In this document: positions 24,161 through 34,683 of the stretch, one piece after another
Layout of the letters: each line of letters starts with the position of its first letter
Numbering within the stretch: the stretch's first letter is position 1
From: Glomus cerebriforme
Taxonomy: Eukaryota > Glomeromycota > Glomeromycetes > Glomerales > Glomeraceae
DNA: 44,690 nucleotides
Direction: 5' to 3'
Assembly: GCA_003550305.1 (NCBI GenBank)
Contig: QKYT01000664.1
Location: 19,012-63,701, forward strand
The notes under the pieces: model-generated
The model's input: the letters and a program-made list of their open reading frames with translations, nothing else
Told to the model about the DNA's origin: nothing
Databases searched by the model: none
Made by a program: the position numbers and the translations under genes

Positions 24161-24186
24161 TTGGTCTGTAGCATTGGTCTGTAGCA
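24161..24186. repeat. 13-bp perfect tandem duplication
   Basis: TTGGTCTGTAGCA occurs twice with no spacer, about 55 bases past the stop of the minus-strand BTB gene. The second copy runs into TAGCATAGTGG, which fits a Pol III A-box consensus, but no tRNA cloverleaf follows. Confidence 0.85.
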
Positions 24187-24239
24187 TAGTGGATTTCAAT
24201 TCACTAGATAAAATCTATACGCCTTCCGATTCGTCTAAA

Positions 24240-25652
24240 CTAATTATTTATGACAAAATCTTTTTGATGTGGCTCAATTCGAATGCGACCAGGATAACAT
24301 AATGATACTACAGGATAAAGCTTTGATGGTAAGTTATTCCACTCTAATACCTCCGAATACTTTATACCGTTGACAGTAAAAGCACAAGTTCTTTGATTCA
24401 TATTTAAATGAACAGTAACTCTTGAGCCATCCCCAAATTTAGGACAATAATTGTTTATCCAATTTCCGGAATTACAACAATTACCACTAGAACCTAATAC
24501 CCATCCAATGGGTTGATAACCTGCAAAGCCTTCATAATTAAAATTTTCTGATGCACATACTCCAACATAAGCATTCTTACAAGTTCTCTCAATAATGATA
24601 TCCCATTCAAAGATTCCTTCATTTTCAAATGTCATTTTAGCTCTAACATTCTGAAGATGTTTGGACCCATCTGTTGATTCTACAACTTTTCCATTGTCCT
24701 CGATAATAAGTCTTGATCCACGCGCAAACTCGTCCCAAACATGAGAAGATATTCCACGAACATCATTTAAATCTGAATCATTTGATATTACTTTGTGACG
24801 ATAAACATCCATAATTACATCATCTGGAATAATTTTTAATGGTTCGACTATAGTAGCCAATATTTGGCCTTTAATCCGCCTGAAATCAATAAATTTAATC
24901 AATGGCTCCAATTCTTCAGCAACACTTTGTTGATCTATAAGAAAGTTATTGTCTACTTTGATTGGATTCCTTAATTGATCTAATGTTGGCAACTGTTCCA
25001 TAAAAGTTTCATATGCATCATCAGAAACTTGTTTTGCGGCTAGAATAGCACTATATCGAAAAACTTCATATTCTGGGGTCGCAAAGGACTTTTCCTTTTC
25101 ATATGTACAAGATAAAAGGTATTGAAGTGCCGTAATAGATAACCGACCAAATTCAATACTATTTAACGGAATAGTTGCTAGTGCGTCGACCAATAAATTT
25201 AAAAGAACATTATTTTCTGCTGATGGCGTTGTTTTTACAACTTTAGATAATAATTCTGGTATATAATTTTCGGCATAACTCTTTTCTAGAGTAATTTTAA
25301 AAGTTTTTACAATAAAATCCTGGAGGTTTAATAACTGAAAATAATCCGCAGCATTAAAAGTTTCAATTATATTTTCTTCAGTTAAAGATTCTTCTCTTAT
25401 TGAACCCGTGTAAATATATTCTAATATAATTTCCATTGTGGAAGAATTAATTGTTGGAAAAGAAATTTGATTTTCATAACTTTCCTTCATTCCATTATAA
25501 AGTAATCCATCAAATACTTCTGATCTTGCTGCTAAAATTGCCCTAGAACAATATAATATTTTTTTATCTTCACAAATAATTTCTACATCGCTATACTTTG
25601 GGTTATTTAATAACAATTTTAAATCTTGTTCTAACGAATGTCCTCTCATCAT
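24240..25652 (-). CDS. BTB-BACK-SPRY protein, copy 1
   Basis: An intact single exon of 470 codons starting MMRGHSLEQDLKLLLNNPKY. The start aligns with the MTRGYSLEKD of the second intact copy. The BTB domain covers about residues 15-120 (DVEIICEDKKILYCSRAILA, LEYIYTGSI). A BACK-like helical region runs to about 270 (YEVFRYSAILAAKQVSDDAY). A SPRY domain runs from about 335 to 465 (FEWDIIIER, YVGVCASENF, GWVLGSSGN, VTVHLNMNQRTCAFTVNG, LPSKLYPVVSLCYPGRIRIE). BTB-BACK proteins usually link CUL3 to substrates, and SPRY is a protein-interaction fold, so a ubiquitin-ligase adaptor role is likely; the partner is unknown. It sits beside the broken copy at 21826-23141 and has another intact relative at 32580-33965. 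It ends TAG at 24242-24240. Confidence 0.92.
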   Translation of the reverse strand: MMRGHSLEQDLKLLLNNPKYSDVEIICEDKKILYCSRAILAARSEVFDGLLYNGMKESYENQISFPTINSSTMEIILEYIYTGSIREESLTEENIIETFNAADYFQLLNLQDFIVKTFKITLEKSYAENYIPELLSKVVKTTPSAENNVLLNLLVDALATIPLNSIEFGRLSITALQYLLSCTYEKEKSFATPEYEVFRYSAILAAKQVSDDAYETFMEQLPTLDQLRNPIKVDNNFLIDQQSVAEELEPLIKFIDFRRIKGQILATIVEPLKIIPDDVIMDVYRHKVISNDSDLNDVRGISSHVWDEFARGSRLIIEDNGKVVESTDGSKHLQNVRAKMTFENEGIFEWDIIIERTCKNAYVGVCASENFNYEGFAGYQPIGWVLGSSGNCCNSGNWINNYCPKFGDGSRVTVHLNMNQRTCAFTVNGIKYSEVLEWNNLPSKLYPVVSLCYPGRIRIEPHQKDFVINN

Positions 25653-26377
25653 TTTGAGAAATTTTTTTTTTTAAAAAAATGTTTCCATGGGACGCAAACA
25701 GTATATATACAAATTTAGGTGATTCAAATATGAATCGAAAAAAATTTCGGGAATCCACATTCCGATGCATTACTATATAAGTATTTAAACAACGCGTTAC
25801 GAATTTATGCATGTTATGTCATATCGGTTAAAAGAGGTAAAAATTAATTTTTTGATCCTACAGGTGTTCCAGGTGTTATTTTTTTGATCAGCTTACTGTA
25901 TAATATATTATGCGCGTCAAAAAAAGTAAGTTGTATAGGGAAAAAAAAATTATTGTTTTATTTTATTTTTAAATTTAACTTTTAAATCGTTAATATTCAT
26001 ATAATGTACTGTACTGTAACTTCAATATATTATTTTCTATTAAGTTTTAAATTGATACTTCCAAGATATTGACCATAAAGCAATGCACAGGTTATGTCTT
26101 AACGAACAGTGATTTCCAAATTTTTATCTATTACAATGATGATACATTTGAGGATTGCACGTTAAGCTTTGACTTTACATTTCAGCAGTAGTATTAGCCA
26201 TGGAAGTTATTTATTAGTATCAAAATATCTTTTCAAAGTTGAAATTTCAATTTATTTATTACGCGATACATATATAAACATTTCTTTTCTAATTTTGCGA
26301 TATTATCTGCGGAACTTTTTGAATCAATACAATAAACCTAAAAAAAAAGTCGCTTCTTTAATTTTTTTAAAATTTTT

Positions 26378-26445
26378 TGTTCCATTTCCATTGCGGAAGA
26401 ATTACTGTAATCGTTGGAAAAGAAATTTATTTTCGTAACTTTTTT
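26378..26445 (-). pseudogene. BTB-domain scrap
   Basis: The minus strand reads KSYENKFLFQRLQ then, out of frame, NSSAMEM. This matches ESYENQISFPTINSSTMEII of the intact BTB genes with a frame break. About 70 bases survive. Confidence 0.6.
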
Positions 26446-28321
26446 TATCCTATATATTTAATTGTCCAATTTTCGTTTAATTAATTTTTTTTTGTCCTTC
26501 TTTTTGTTATACTGTATAAACTGTAGATTACGACTTGTAAATGTAAATTATATTACATATAATTTTAAGATGGTAATTCATTGCACGTAATCCTGAATTC
26601 CTGATACGATTTGATTGTTCGTTCACGCATGACCAAATGATTTAATTATTGTATTACCATCATGCGTATTGCTCATTAAAAAAAGTTCTAAATAAGGAAT
26701 TATACAGCACTTAGTTTCTTATGTCAACTATTCTACTTATACGACTCCGTCTTTTTATTATCGTAATATCACTTCCTACAAGGAACATTAGTAACGTTCT
26801 ACTGATGTTCCTCTTGTTTATTATTCTTGTTTTAATAAAGGATGAAGTAATGCAGGTTCTTTTATTGATATCATCACAAAAATGAAGTTTTTATTTTCGT
26901 GTTTTTTACCACGTCTCTCTTCTTTCTTACTTTGTTTAGCAATAGTTAGTTTATAAAGTTATTTATTCAATATTACTCTTCATTTTTTTCAATTTTCTTT
27001 TTCTGTTTAGCAATTTTCTTTATACGTTCACTCTTTGTTTAGCAACTATTTTTCATAGCGTATTTTCACGTTTCTTACAAGTATTAGTAAACATCAGAAT
27101 AATTAAAAGTAGAAAAATCATCCAATTGCTTGGATATTTTCTCTACAAGGTATCTCACTCGTATAAAAAGAGTTTGTTTTGCAGTTTTATTAGTAAAAAC
27201 GCAGTTGATTCTTGCTAAACCATTATATGGCTGTATACAACCTTGGTCTGTTGGAAACGTGATAGACCTGTAGCATATTGCTCGTGTCATCCGGTTAGCC
27301 ATAGCTACTTTGCAATTGCAAATTGTGCCGATTGGTGTTTGAAGTCATTGTTTGGTGAGAATCTTGGTGTTTCTATTCTTTCATTCCATTTCTTTTCTTT
27401 CTCCGAGATTAAAAGATTAAGAAATGGGCAATATTTTTTAAGTCTCATCCTGGTGAAAAGTTAACTTCCACTCTATTTATCAACTATCTGACATCATGTT
27501 CTTTCTTCATCTTTCTCTCTTTATTTAGCAGTAAGAATTATGAAATTAACACAGGAGATATGGAGTATGTGTTGGAAAATATTTTGATTTATAATAAACA
27601 GAGAATATTTCATCAGAGCACTCAATTGTATGTTATGCAGTCAGCCTGATGGTTTATATATTTGGAGTAAAAAAGAAATCCTATTTGAGGTTTATTGATT
27701 CTGGGGAAGATTTGGTTAACTGGATAGAGTTATATTCAAAGTTATATTTATCAATTCTTAACTGAGAATTTTTGGCCATATTGTCACTTTTGATTTTTTT
27801 TATCAATTACACAAAAGTTAATGCAAAGAAAATTAACCAACAACAATATGTTTATTGTTCGAAGCGTAGTGTAGGACCTTTTCATTCCGTTCAAAGTGAA
27901 CCCAATTCTGTCTATCCCAACCAATAAAAATGCAGTATGACGCGTGTTATGGTTTCTGTTTGCAACATCCAATTTAAAGTAAGGATTGGATTTCGCTTAC
28001 AACACCGGAAAAAGAATATTTGAGAGGGCGAAATCCCCATAGACACATTACAAATCACATGAGATTATGTTTAAATGAAATTAATAATATTCTTTCTCAT
28101 TTAACGAATCAAGAATTATGAGATTACAGGAAAGAAAGGATGAGGGAAAACGTTTGGTCTCTATGAGATTTTAAACTTGTAAGAATAAATTTTTATTTCT
28201 TTACGTTCTTATATATTATTATTGATATTTTACTATTGCATTCATTACATATTTGTGAATTTTAAAAGATATGAAAATAATAATAAAAAAAAAAAAATAC
28301 ATTTGAAATAATTATTAAATA

Positions 28322-28433
28322 CTTCAGATCTTGTAGCCAAAATTGTTCTATGGCCATGTAATATCATCTTTTTATCCTCATAAAATTTTTATAATATATT
28401 TTTGTTATTTATTAACAATTCTAGGACTTGTTT
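28322..28433 (-). pseudogene. BTB-domain fragment
   Basis: The minus strand reads EQVLELLINNKNIL, a stop, then KFYEDKKMILHGHRTILATR and SEV. This aligns with EQDLKLLLNNPKYSDVEIIC, EDKKILYCSRAILAARSEV of the intact gene. No BACK or SPRY part is attached. It sits just downstream of the kinase gene. Confidence 0.8.
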
Positions 28434-28680
28434 ATTTCAAAATTTATTTTTTTAAACTTGATTATGGATAATTTAACGCTATAATTCACAAAATTGCGTA
28501 TACTGTAGAAATTTTAATAAATGTTTACATAAAAATATTTCATTGTTAAAATCTCTCATTATTATGGAATAAGCTATATAATTGTATCCTAATATTTATA
28601 GTGTAATTATTAATTAATAAAACAACCCACTTCGTAATGATCACTATAAAAACTTTAATAAAATTCATTTAGTCTTCTAT

Positions 28681-30921
28681 TCAATCATCGTCTATCAATA
28701 CGGTTTCTATATATAGATCAGACTGGTTTGACTGTGCATTTAATTTTTCAAGTTCATCACGATGAGACGTTTCTAAGTAATCTTCATGTTGGTCATTGGT
28801 ATAGTTAGTATTAAGTTGACTTAATGTTTCATATACTTTGTTAATATTAGGTCTTTTCTTTGGATCATCATCCCAACATTCTTGATAAAGTTGTTGATAC
28901 TTTAAAGGTGTACCTTCAATTGGATCTTCTCTGTTACAAGCATTACCAATTAAGTAATATAAATTATTTCTATCTAAATCACGAAAAGGAGGACGCCCAC
29001 TCGTGATTTCCCATAGTAAGATACCTAAACTATAGACATCAGACTTTTTATCTTTTTTATATGATGTGTTCTTATAACATTGCGGGTCAATATATTCAAA
29101 AATTCCCCTTTTATTAGCTGTTGAATTAGAAGTAATCTCTGTTAATTGTTTAGATAATCCAAAGTCTGCAAGTAATAATTTACCATTATTTACTAGTATG
29201 TTTTTTGAGTGCTATAAAATAAAATTAATAAAATTAAAAATAATAATAATCACAATAATTATAAACATAATAATAAAAAAATTAATTACCAAGTCTCTAT
29301 GAATTATTTCTTTAGAATGTAAATATTTTAGGCCGCGAGTAATATCCAACGCCATTTGAATCTTATCTTCCCATTGTAATGAATCAAATTTTACTTTATT
29401 TCCTAAATAATGTCTTAAATCTCCTTCATTTGCATAATCTAATACCATTACATAACCAATATCATCTATTAATGTAAATAAAATTAAGTTAGATTGAATT
29501 TATAAAGATAAATTATTTGAAATTTTAACACGAACTTTTTGTTACTCCAAGAAATCGATTGATATTTGGATGATCATGAATCGTACGAATCATTTTTAAC
29601 TAAAATAGAACAAAATGTATTTTTTTTTTTTTAATACTACATACACACCACTCCTATGTATTTAAATATTTAAATATAACTCTTACCTCCTTTATAAAAT
29701 TTTCTAAATTTTGCTTTTCGATAGAATCTTTCAATGCAACTGGAATTCCATCATTAGTTACCGCTCTACTCACAACACCAGATCCTCCTCTCCCAATTTC
29801 TTTAATGTCGCTAAATTCGCTATGTTCAAAATAATTAATTTTATTGTCTTTTATTTTCTTTTCGATCCATATCTAGTAAATGTACAGTAAGTAATTTAAG
29901 AATAAAAATGTAATTTTTAAAATTAAAAAAAAAAAAGTTAAAAAAAAAAAAAATCTCAATTTACCTTATTGATAGTATTTTTAACCTTTTTATTATCATT
30001 AGCATCAAAATAAATAATCATATAAAATTGTAGAAGTTTAATAATACATTCAAATTCGTCAATTAATCTATTTAATCCATTGATTATATTTGTTGAACTA
30101 AGTTTTATAATGCTTTTTATTTGAGTTATTTTTTTTGTACTTATAAGTTTTATAATACTTTTTATTTGTGTTATTTTTTTTGTCCTTATAAGTTTTATCA
30201 TACTTTTCATTTGAGTTAATTCTAAAAATAATTGCATTTTACCAATAACAGTAACCAAGTTACAAAGATTATTGTAATTTATTTCAGAAAAAAATTCTAA
30301 TTTTCGAATTTTTAAATTTTTTAAAGCCATGTCAACTAATTTTATTCGATTTAACATTTCATCACATATTATTTTTATTTTATTTTTTTTTATTATATTA
30401 TATTCAGCTTTTTCATTTATTTTTAATATTTTATTATATATTTTGCTCACCTCGCTTATAAGTGGTAAAAATTCCGCAAATGGCTTTTCTACTTTGCATG
30501 CGTCTTCTATTCCAGCACAAACTATATCAAGTGTTGTTAATTCTTCCGATCTTGAGACTAAAGAAGCCTGCAGAAGTTGAACAGAAATATCTAAATCTTT
30601 AATTAAATTATTAAATATTATTAAATTACTATAAATTTTTAATTTTTTAATATTCTCAAATGATTGTTGTATTTTACGTAAAATATTAACTAACTTGTAT
30701 AAATTATTATAATTTTCTATTGAAAAATTTTCTTTATGACTTTTTAAAATTCTTACTGTTGTTTCCGCTAATTGTACCTTATCTAACACTTCCACAAATA
30801 ATTTTTTATTATATTCATATTTAAATGTTTGATATATTTTTACTATTTCATTATAAATTTTGGTCGTTTCATCTGTAAGTTGTATAAATTTTGTAACTGA
30901 ATTTTCATTATTTTCATTCAT
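28681..30921 (-). CDS. TKL-type protein kinase with duplicated N-terminal helical module
   Basis: Five exons: 30921-29965, 29872-29687, 29599-29536, 29465-29290 and 29211-28681. They total 1914 bases (637 aa). Residues 1-319 are all-helical. FIQLTDETTKIYNEIVKIYQ near residue 12 and FLPLISEVSKIYNKILKINE near 150 start two similar ~110-residue units (both end NYNNLYKLVNILRKIQ / NYNNLCNLVTVIGKMQ), resembling the MLKL/HeLo-type four-helix N-domain seen on many fungal kinases. The kinase domain has IGRGGSGVV (about 345), VALK with Lys 367, HRDLHSKNILV with Asp 460, DFGLSKQ with Asp 477, then YIDPQCY, SDVYSLGILLWE and RPNINKVYETL. All catalytic residues are present, so it should be active, with TKL-like Ser/Thr or Tyr specificity. 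The exon 3 donor GTTCGT is unusual. Confidence 0.93.
30100..30217. repeat. 45-bp in-frame minisatellite inside the kinase gene
   Basis: Units start at 30100, 30145 and 30190; the first two are full 45-bp copies and the third is partial. On the coding strand they encode TQIKSIIKL(I/S)STKKI-type repeats of 15 residues (MKSMIKLIRTKK, IKSIIKLISTKK, IKSIIKLSSTN). Because the unit is a multiple of three, gain or loss would not break the frame. Confidence 0.9.
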
Positions 30922-31026
30922 ATAGTAATGATAAAAAAATTAAAAAATAAAAATAAAAATGAAAAAAATTACGCAAAGAAAAAAATTATAAATTCATTCA
31001 TTTGTTTATATATAACTCCTTTGTAA

Positions 31027-31171
31027 GCAAATATATCGTTTTTGATTCGTGTAACCATAGCGTCACCGCATAAAACATCACGCTCCATTTATAGCAGTAC
31101 TGTATAATGTTTATTTATATTATGCATTGGCGTGACGAATAGTTGAGGCGAATCAAAAATGATATATTTGC
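31027..31171. mobile_element. fold-back/MITE-like element upstream of the kinase gene
   Basis: The left arm (31027-31067) begins GCAAATATATCGTTTTTGAT and the right arm (31129-31171) is its imperfect reverse complement (arm reads GCAAATATATCATTTTTGAT from the other side), giving about 40-bp arms with a 60-bp loop. The loop contains AGTACTGTATAATG. It lies 106 bases or more upstream of the kinase start codon, so it may affect transcription. No clear target-site duplication was seen. Confidence 0.75.
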
Positions 31172-32096
31172 CCTTTGTAACTATCTCCTCCATATACAGT
31201 ATATTAGCATGTGTGAGATTTACATAATTATTAGGGGTATGATTAAATCACTATATATAGTATCATATAAAAATTTACTATTGAATATTTTTGTTAAACA
31301 TACATGTTGATCCTAACAGTTCAATTAATTTGCCGTACTGGCAGTTTTAGTATCAAGTCAAAAGCATTTCATTTTGCTCATCCATTATTTCATTGATTTT
31401 TTTTTTTATCATTTTTTTTTCGTCTCTGATTTATTAGCTTGTATTTTATTGATGAGTATGACTTGAAATTGGAGGTATTCTAAATTAACATTCAAACAAA
31501 TCAGACCTTTAGATGAATATTTTATAACTTGAAAAATAATGTGATACCTTGCTTTCTTAAAATATTAGGGAAAAGCATTAAGAAGTAATACAAAAGCGTA
31601 TTTTAATATGAAGAGTTTTTTTTAGAAAAAAGAAAAGTGTCACTTGAAAGAGAAAGTTATCTAGAACGTCATTGCAGAATTTGAAATGAAAATGATAAGA
31701 AGAATTCAAAGTTATGGAAGAATAAAAAAATATAACGATATTAATTAGAAAATTGTTATAAAATAGCTTTTAAAAATTACAATGTAAAAATAATTTAATA
31801 TGAAAAATATTTAATAGCAAATTTTACTATATGATTATATGATTATATATAGTTTTGTTAAACTATGTTGACATCACACTAGTATCACACCCCAATAATT
31901 ATGCATGTCTATCAACGTAATTATATTTACGAGCTGCGCTTTAGGGAATAAACGTATAATAACAGATAAGCATTAGCTTTAATTTTATCTGATTTAACAA
32001 GGGATCAAAAAATTCTTTAACTATTATTCAAATAAGGAAAAAATTAAGGGGAAAAATAATTACATAATAAGGTGTTGCCTAATTTTGTTACTGTAT

Positions 32097-32117
32097 GCCG
32101 CCCGTCCGCCGCCCGTC
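32097..32117. repeat. 10-bp G/C direct repeat
   Basis: GCCGCCCGTC occurs at 32097-32106 and again at 32108-32117, separated by one C. It is the most G/C-rich spot in several kilobases of A+T-rich DNA. Confidence 0.8.
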
Positions 32118-32164
32118 TTGTTAGCTTTAAAATTCTCATTTGAGTTGACTTTTAAAGTATGTAT

Positions 32165-32290
32165 AAGTATAAATCTAATATAATTTCAGTATAATTTAAG
32201 AATTAATTGTTGGAAAATAAATTTGTTTTTCGTAACTTACTTTCATATAATCAATCGAAGACTTGTTCTAGCGAATATTCCCTCTTCGTT
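32165..32290 (-). pseudogene. BTB-domain fragment with internal deletion
   Basis: The minus strand reads REYSLEQ directly joined to VFD, then further frames give YESK, SYEKQ-like and FPTINS-like pieces and a TEIILD-like piece. In the intact genes about 35 codons separate SLEQ from VFDGLLYNGMKES, so that stretch has been deleted. It is located immediately downstream of the intact BTB gene at 32580-33965. Confidence 0.72.
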
Positions 32291-32579
32291 TGCGTTCTTT
32301 TTTGAAACACAAACTACATTTTATATAAATATTTTTTTAACATTTTAGGGTATTTAAATAGTATAATGTGTTTATGGAGTAACTCTCTGTTAAGATATAA
32401 CAAAAATCTCTGATTATTAAATATACACGTAAATTGGCATGTAAAATTTTAAAATATGGTTTTTATTAGCTAAAAATCAAAAAAGAAATATAACTAACAC
32501 ATTTTCATGAAAATTTATTTAATTTTAGATTTAATGCTTAAAAATATATATGATACGAAATTTCATCATGACAATAGAT

Positions 32580-33965
32580 CTAAACTTCTCGATAAGCTTG
32601 AATTCGAAAGCTACCAGGATATTTCAATCCTACCATCAAATAAAGTTTTGATGGTAAGTTATTCCACCCTGATACTTCCGGATACTTTGTACCATTGACC
32701 GTAAAAGCGCATGTTCTTTCATTCATATTTATATGTACAGTAATTTTTGCTCCATCTTCAAATGTCGAACAATATTTTGATGATTTATTACAATGATAAC
32801 AGTAACCAAAGGAACTTAATGCCCATACAGTAGGTTGATCCACCGAAAAGTTTTCATGATTAAGATGTTCTGATGAACATACTCCAATCCAAGAGGCAAT
32901 AGAAACTTTCTCAACAATAATATCCCATTCGAAAATACCTTTATCTTCCAATAATATTGTAGTTCTAACACTTTGATGTGAATCACAATTATTTAGTGCA
33001 CGTACAACTTTTCCATTACCCACAACATCGAGTTTTGATCCACATGATGACTTATCCCAGATATAAACAAGAACAGGCATATATGATGTTGTTCCGCGAG
33101 TAGAATATAAGTTTGATGTAAGTTTATATTTATCAATCTTTACATTCGAAGTAATTCCTAATGGTTCAATAATATCTGTTATTATTTGTTCCTTAATACG
33201 TTTGAAATCAATAAATCTAAGTAAAGGTTTCAATGCTTCAATAATTTCTTGCTGTTTCGTAATAATTTCATTCTCAACTTTAATTGAACTTTCTATTTGT
33301 TCCAAGGTTGGCAACCGTTTCATTATAGTTTTATATGAATCATCAGAAACTTGTTTGGCTGCAAGGATTGCACTATATCGAAAAACTTCATATTCCGGGG
33401 TTACAAAAGGCTTTTTTATTTCGTGTGTATAACATAAAAAATATTCCAGTGCCGTAATAGATATTCGATCAAATTTAATGGTATTTAATGGAATAGTCGC
33501 TAATGCTTCCACCAATAAATTTAAAAGAATATTATCTTCTGATAATGGCATTGTTTCAACAGCTTTAGATAATAATTCTGGTATGTACTCCTTCTTTCCT
33601 AAAAAAGTATGAAATCTTTTCATAATAACATCTTGAAGGCTTATTAATTGGAAAAAATCCGCAGCATTAAAAGCTTCAATTATATTATCTTCAGTTAAAG
33701 ATTCATCTTTAATTAATCCTGTATAAGCATATTCTAATATAATTTCCATTGTAGTAGAATTAATTGTTGGAAATGAAATTTGTTTTTCATAACTTTCTTT
33801 CATCCCATTATAAAGTAATCCATCAAATACTTCAGACCTTACAGCTAAAATTGCTCTACAGCCATATAATATCTTTCCATCCTCACATAAAATTTCTATA
33901 TCACTATACTTTGGGTTATTTAATAATAATTTTAAATCTTTTTCTAACGAGTATCCTCTCGTCAT
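32580..33965 (-). CDS. BTB-BACK-SPRY protein, copy 2
   Basis: An intact single exon. I chose the ATG at 33965 (MTRGYSLEKDLKLLLNNPKY, 461 aa) because it aligns with copy 1. The in-frame ATG at 34043 would add 26 residues, mostly poly-Lys read from a T run. BTB is at about residues 15-120 (DIEILCEDGKILYGCRAILA), the BACK-like helices reach about 270 (YEVFRYSAILAAKQVSDDSY), and SPRY runs from about 325 to 458 (FEWDIIVEK, WIGVCSSEHLN, ITVHINMNERTCAFTVNGTK, LPSKLYLMVGLKYPGSFRIQ). It is predicted to be a CUL3-type adaptor like copy 1. The two proteins align throughout but differ most in the linker before SPRY and in the loop after GVCSSE. BTB relics lie on both sides. Confidence 0.92.
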   Translation of the reverse strand: MTRGYSLEKDLKLLLNNPKYSDIEILCEDGKILYGCRAILAVRSEVFDGLLYNGMKESYEKQISFPTINSTTMEIILEYAYTGLIKDESLTEDNIIEAFNAADFFQLISLQDVIMKRFHTFLGKKEYIPELLSKAVETMPLSEDNILLNLLVEALATIPLNTIKFDRISITALEYFLCYTHEIKKPFVTPEYEVFRYSAILAAKQVSDDSYKTIMKRLPTLEQIESSIKVENEIITKQQEIIEALKPLLRFIDFKRIKEQIITDIIEPLGITSNVKIDKYKLTSNLYSTRGTTSYMPVLVYIWDKSSCGSKLDVVGNGKVVRALNNCDSHQSVRTTILLEDKGIFEWDIIVEKVSIASWIGVCSSEHLNHENFSVDQPTVWALSSFGYCYHCNKSSKYCSTFEDGAKITVHINMNERTCAFTVNGTKYPEVSGWNNLPSKLYLMVGLKYPGSFRIQAYREV

Positions 33966-34200
33966 TTTTTGAGAAAAATTTTTTTTTTTTTTTTTTTTTT
34001 TTAAACAAAGAGAATTTCGCAATGACAATGATATCCATATCAAGAAATTTGTATAAATATAAAAAGTTGATCATGTTACACTGTAGCACAACCATACATG
34101 AGAATGAAACATCCAATTAATTTTGATCTCTTGACCGACTTGACTTGACGATCAATAATTATAAAAAAGTATTTATTGTTGGTTGTGCACGTACGAATTT
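33966..34200. promoter_or_regulatory. upstream region of BTB-SPRY copy 2
   Basis: A T run of over 20 bases lies directly upstream of the start codon (about 33979-34002), equal to a poly-A leader in the mRNA sense. Beyond it is ordinary A+T-rich DNA. No specific binding site is claimed. Confidence 0.3.
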
Positions 34201-34535
34201 CCATTATTCACACCTTTTAGTTTCCAATATTTGTCAACTATAAACTTATCATAAATCGGTAACTATAGATAAATTCTTTATTTTCATCATTAAAAACTTA
34301 TTTTCTTCCAAAATAGTACTATATCTGATATCCAAAAAAGTTTCATGTAAAAAGCTTTTCTTTTCATGTGTATAAAATAAAAGATATTGAAGAACTATAA
34401 TGATACTGTATTTAATAATAATATTTAATGGAATAGTTGCTGCTGATTCGACATCAAATTCAGAATATTATCTTATATTAATGGAATTATATCCACAGCC
34501 TTAGATAATGAGATAATTAGCAGTATTATTTTTTT
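34200..34535 (-). pseudogene. BACK-region relic
   Basis: Minus-strand pieces read LLSKAVD-like, DNILNL-like, TIPLN-like, LQYLLFYTHEKKSF-like and then a broken YRYSTILA-like sequence. Their order matches residues 140-215 of the intact BTB genes, with many stops and frame changes. It lies directly upstream of the intact copy at 32580-33965 and has the same orientation. Confidence 0.75.
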
Positions 34536-34683
34536 GTTTATTATGGAAAATCTGGTTTATATCATTTCATATATTTAATTGTTCCTTTGTTTATAATCTT
34601 GAATAAAGTGATAAAGTACAGCATATGTCAAAATAATAGTAGTACATGACAAAATGTTAGGGCCAAAATGACGAGAAAACTAT

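Larger units (their letters stand above)
25653..28680. other. 3-kb intergenic region with relics
   Basis: No intact gene is recognised. TACTGTA motifs occur at about 25896, 26005-26015 (double) and 26504. A BTB scrap lies at 26378-26445 and another at 28322-28433. Three GTTTAGCAA-type repeats occur at about 26933, 27005 and 27037. Frames of 60-75 codons around 27084-27464 and 27784-27972 are unrecognised. At 27996-28175 (plus) a coding-like stretch (PEKEYLRGRNPHRHITNHMR) is broken by stops and may be a relic of an unknown gene. Confidence 0.4.
30922..32579. other. intergenic region with fold-back element and BTB scrap
   Basis: The kinase promoter side carries the inverted-repeat element at 31027-31171. 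A GCCGCCCGTC pair at 32097-32117 is a small G/C island. A BTB scrap lies at 32165-32290. Otherwise A+T-rich, without coding signal. Confidence 0.5.

Noticed and set aside
24180..24245. Possible tRNA gene starting GGTCTGTAGCATAGTGG
   Set aside because: The A-box-like start is followed by two small hairpins but no D-arm of the right shape, no proper B box (CTTCCGATTCG has an extra base) and no acceptor pairing.
27084..27464. Overlapping 72- and 73-codon frames on opposite strands
   Set aside because: Neither resembles a known family; overlapping open frames on both strands in slightly GC-richer DNA can arise by chance.
33966..34043. N-terminal extension of BTB-SPRY copy 2 from the ATG at 34043
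   Set aside because: The 26 extra residues are mostly Lys from a T run and have no counterpart in the intact paralogue.
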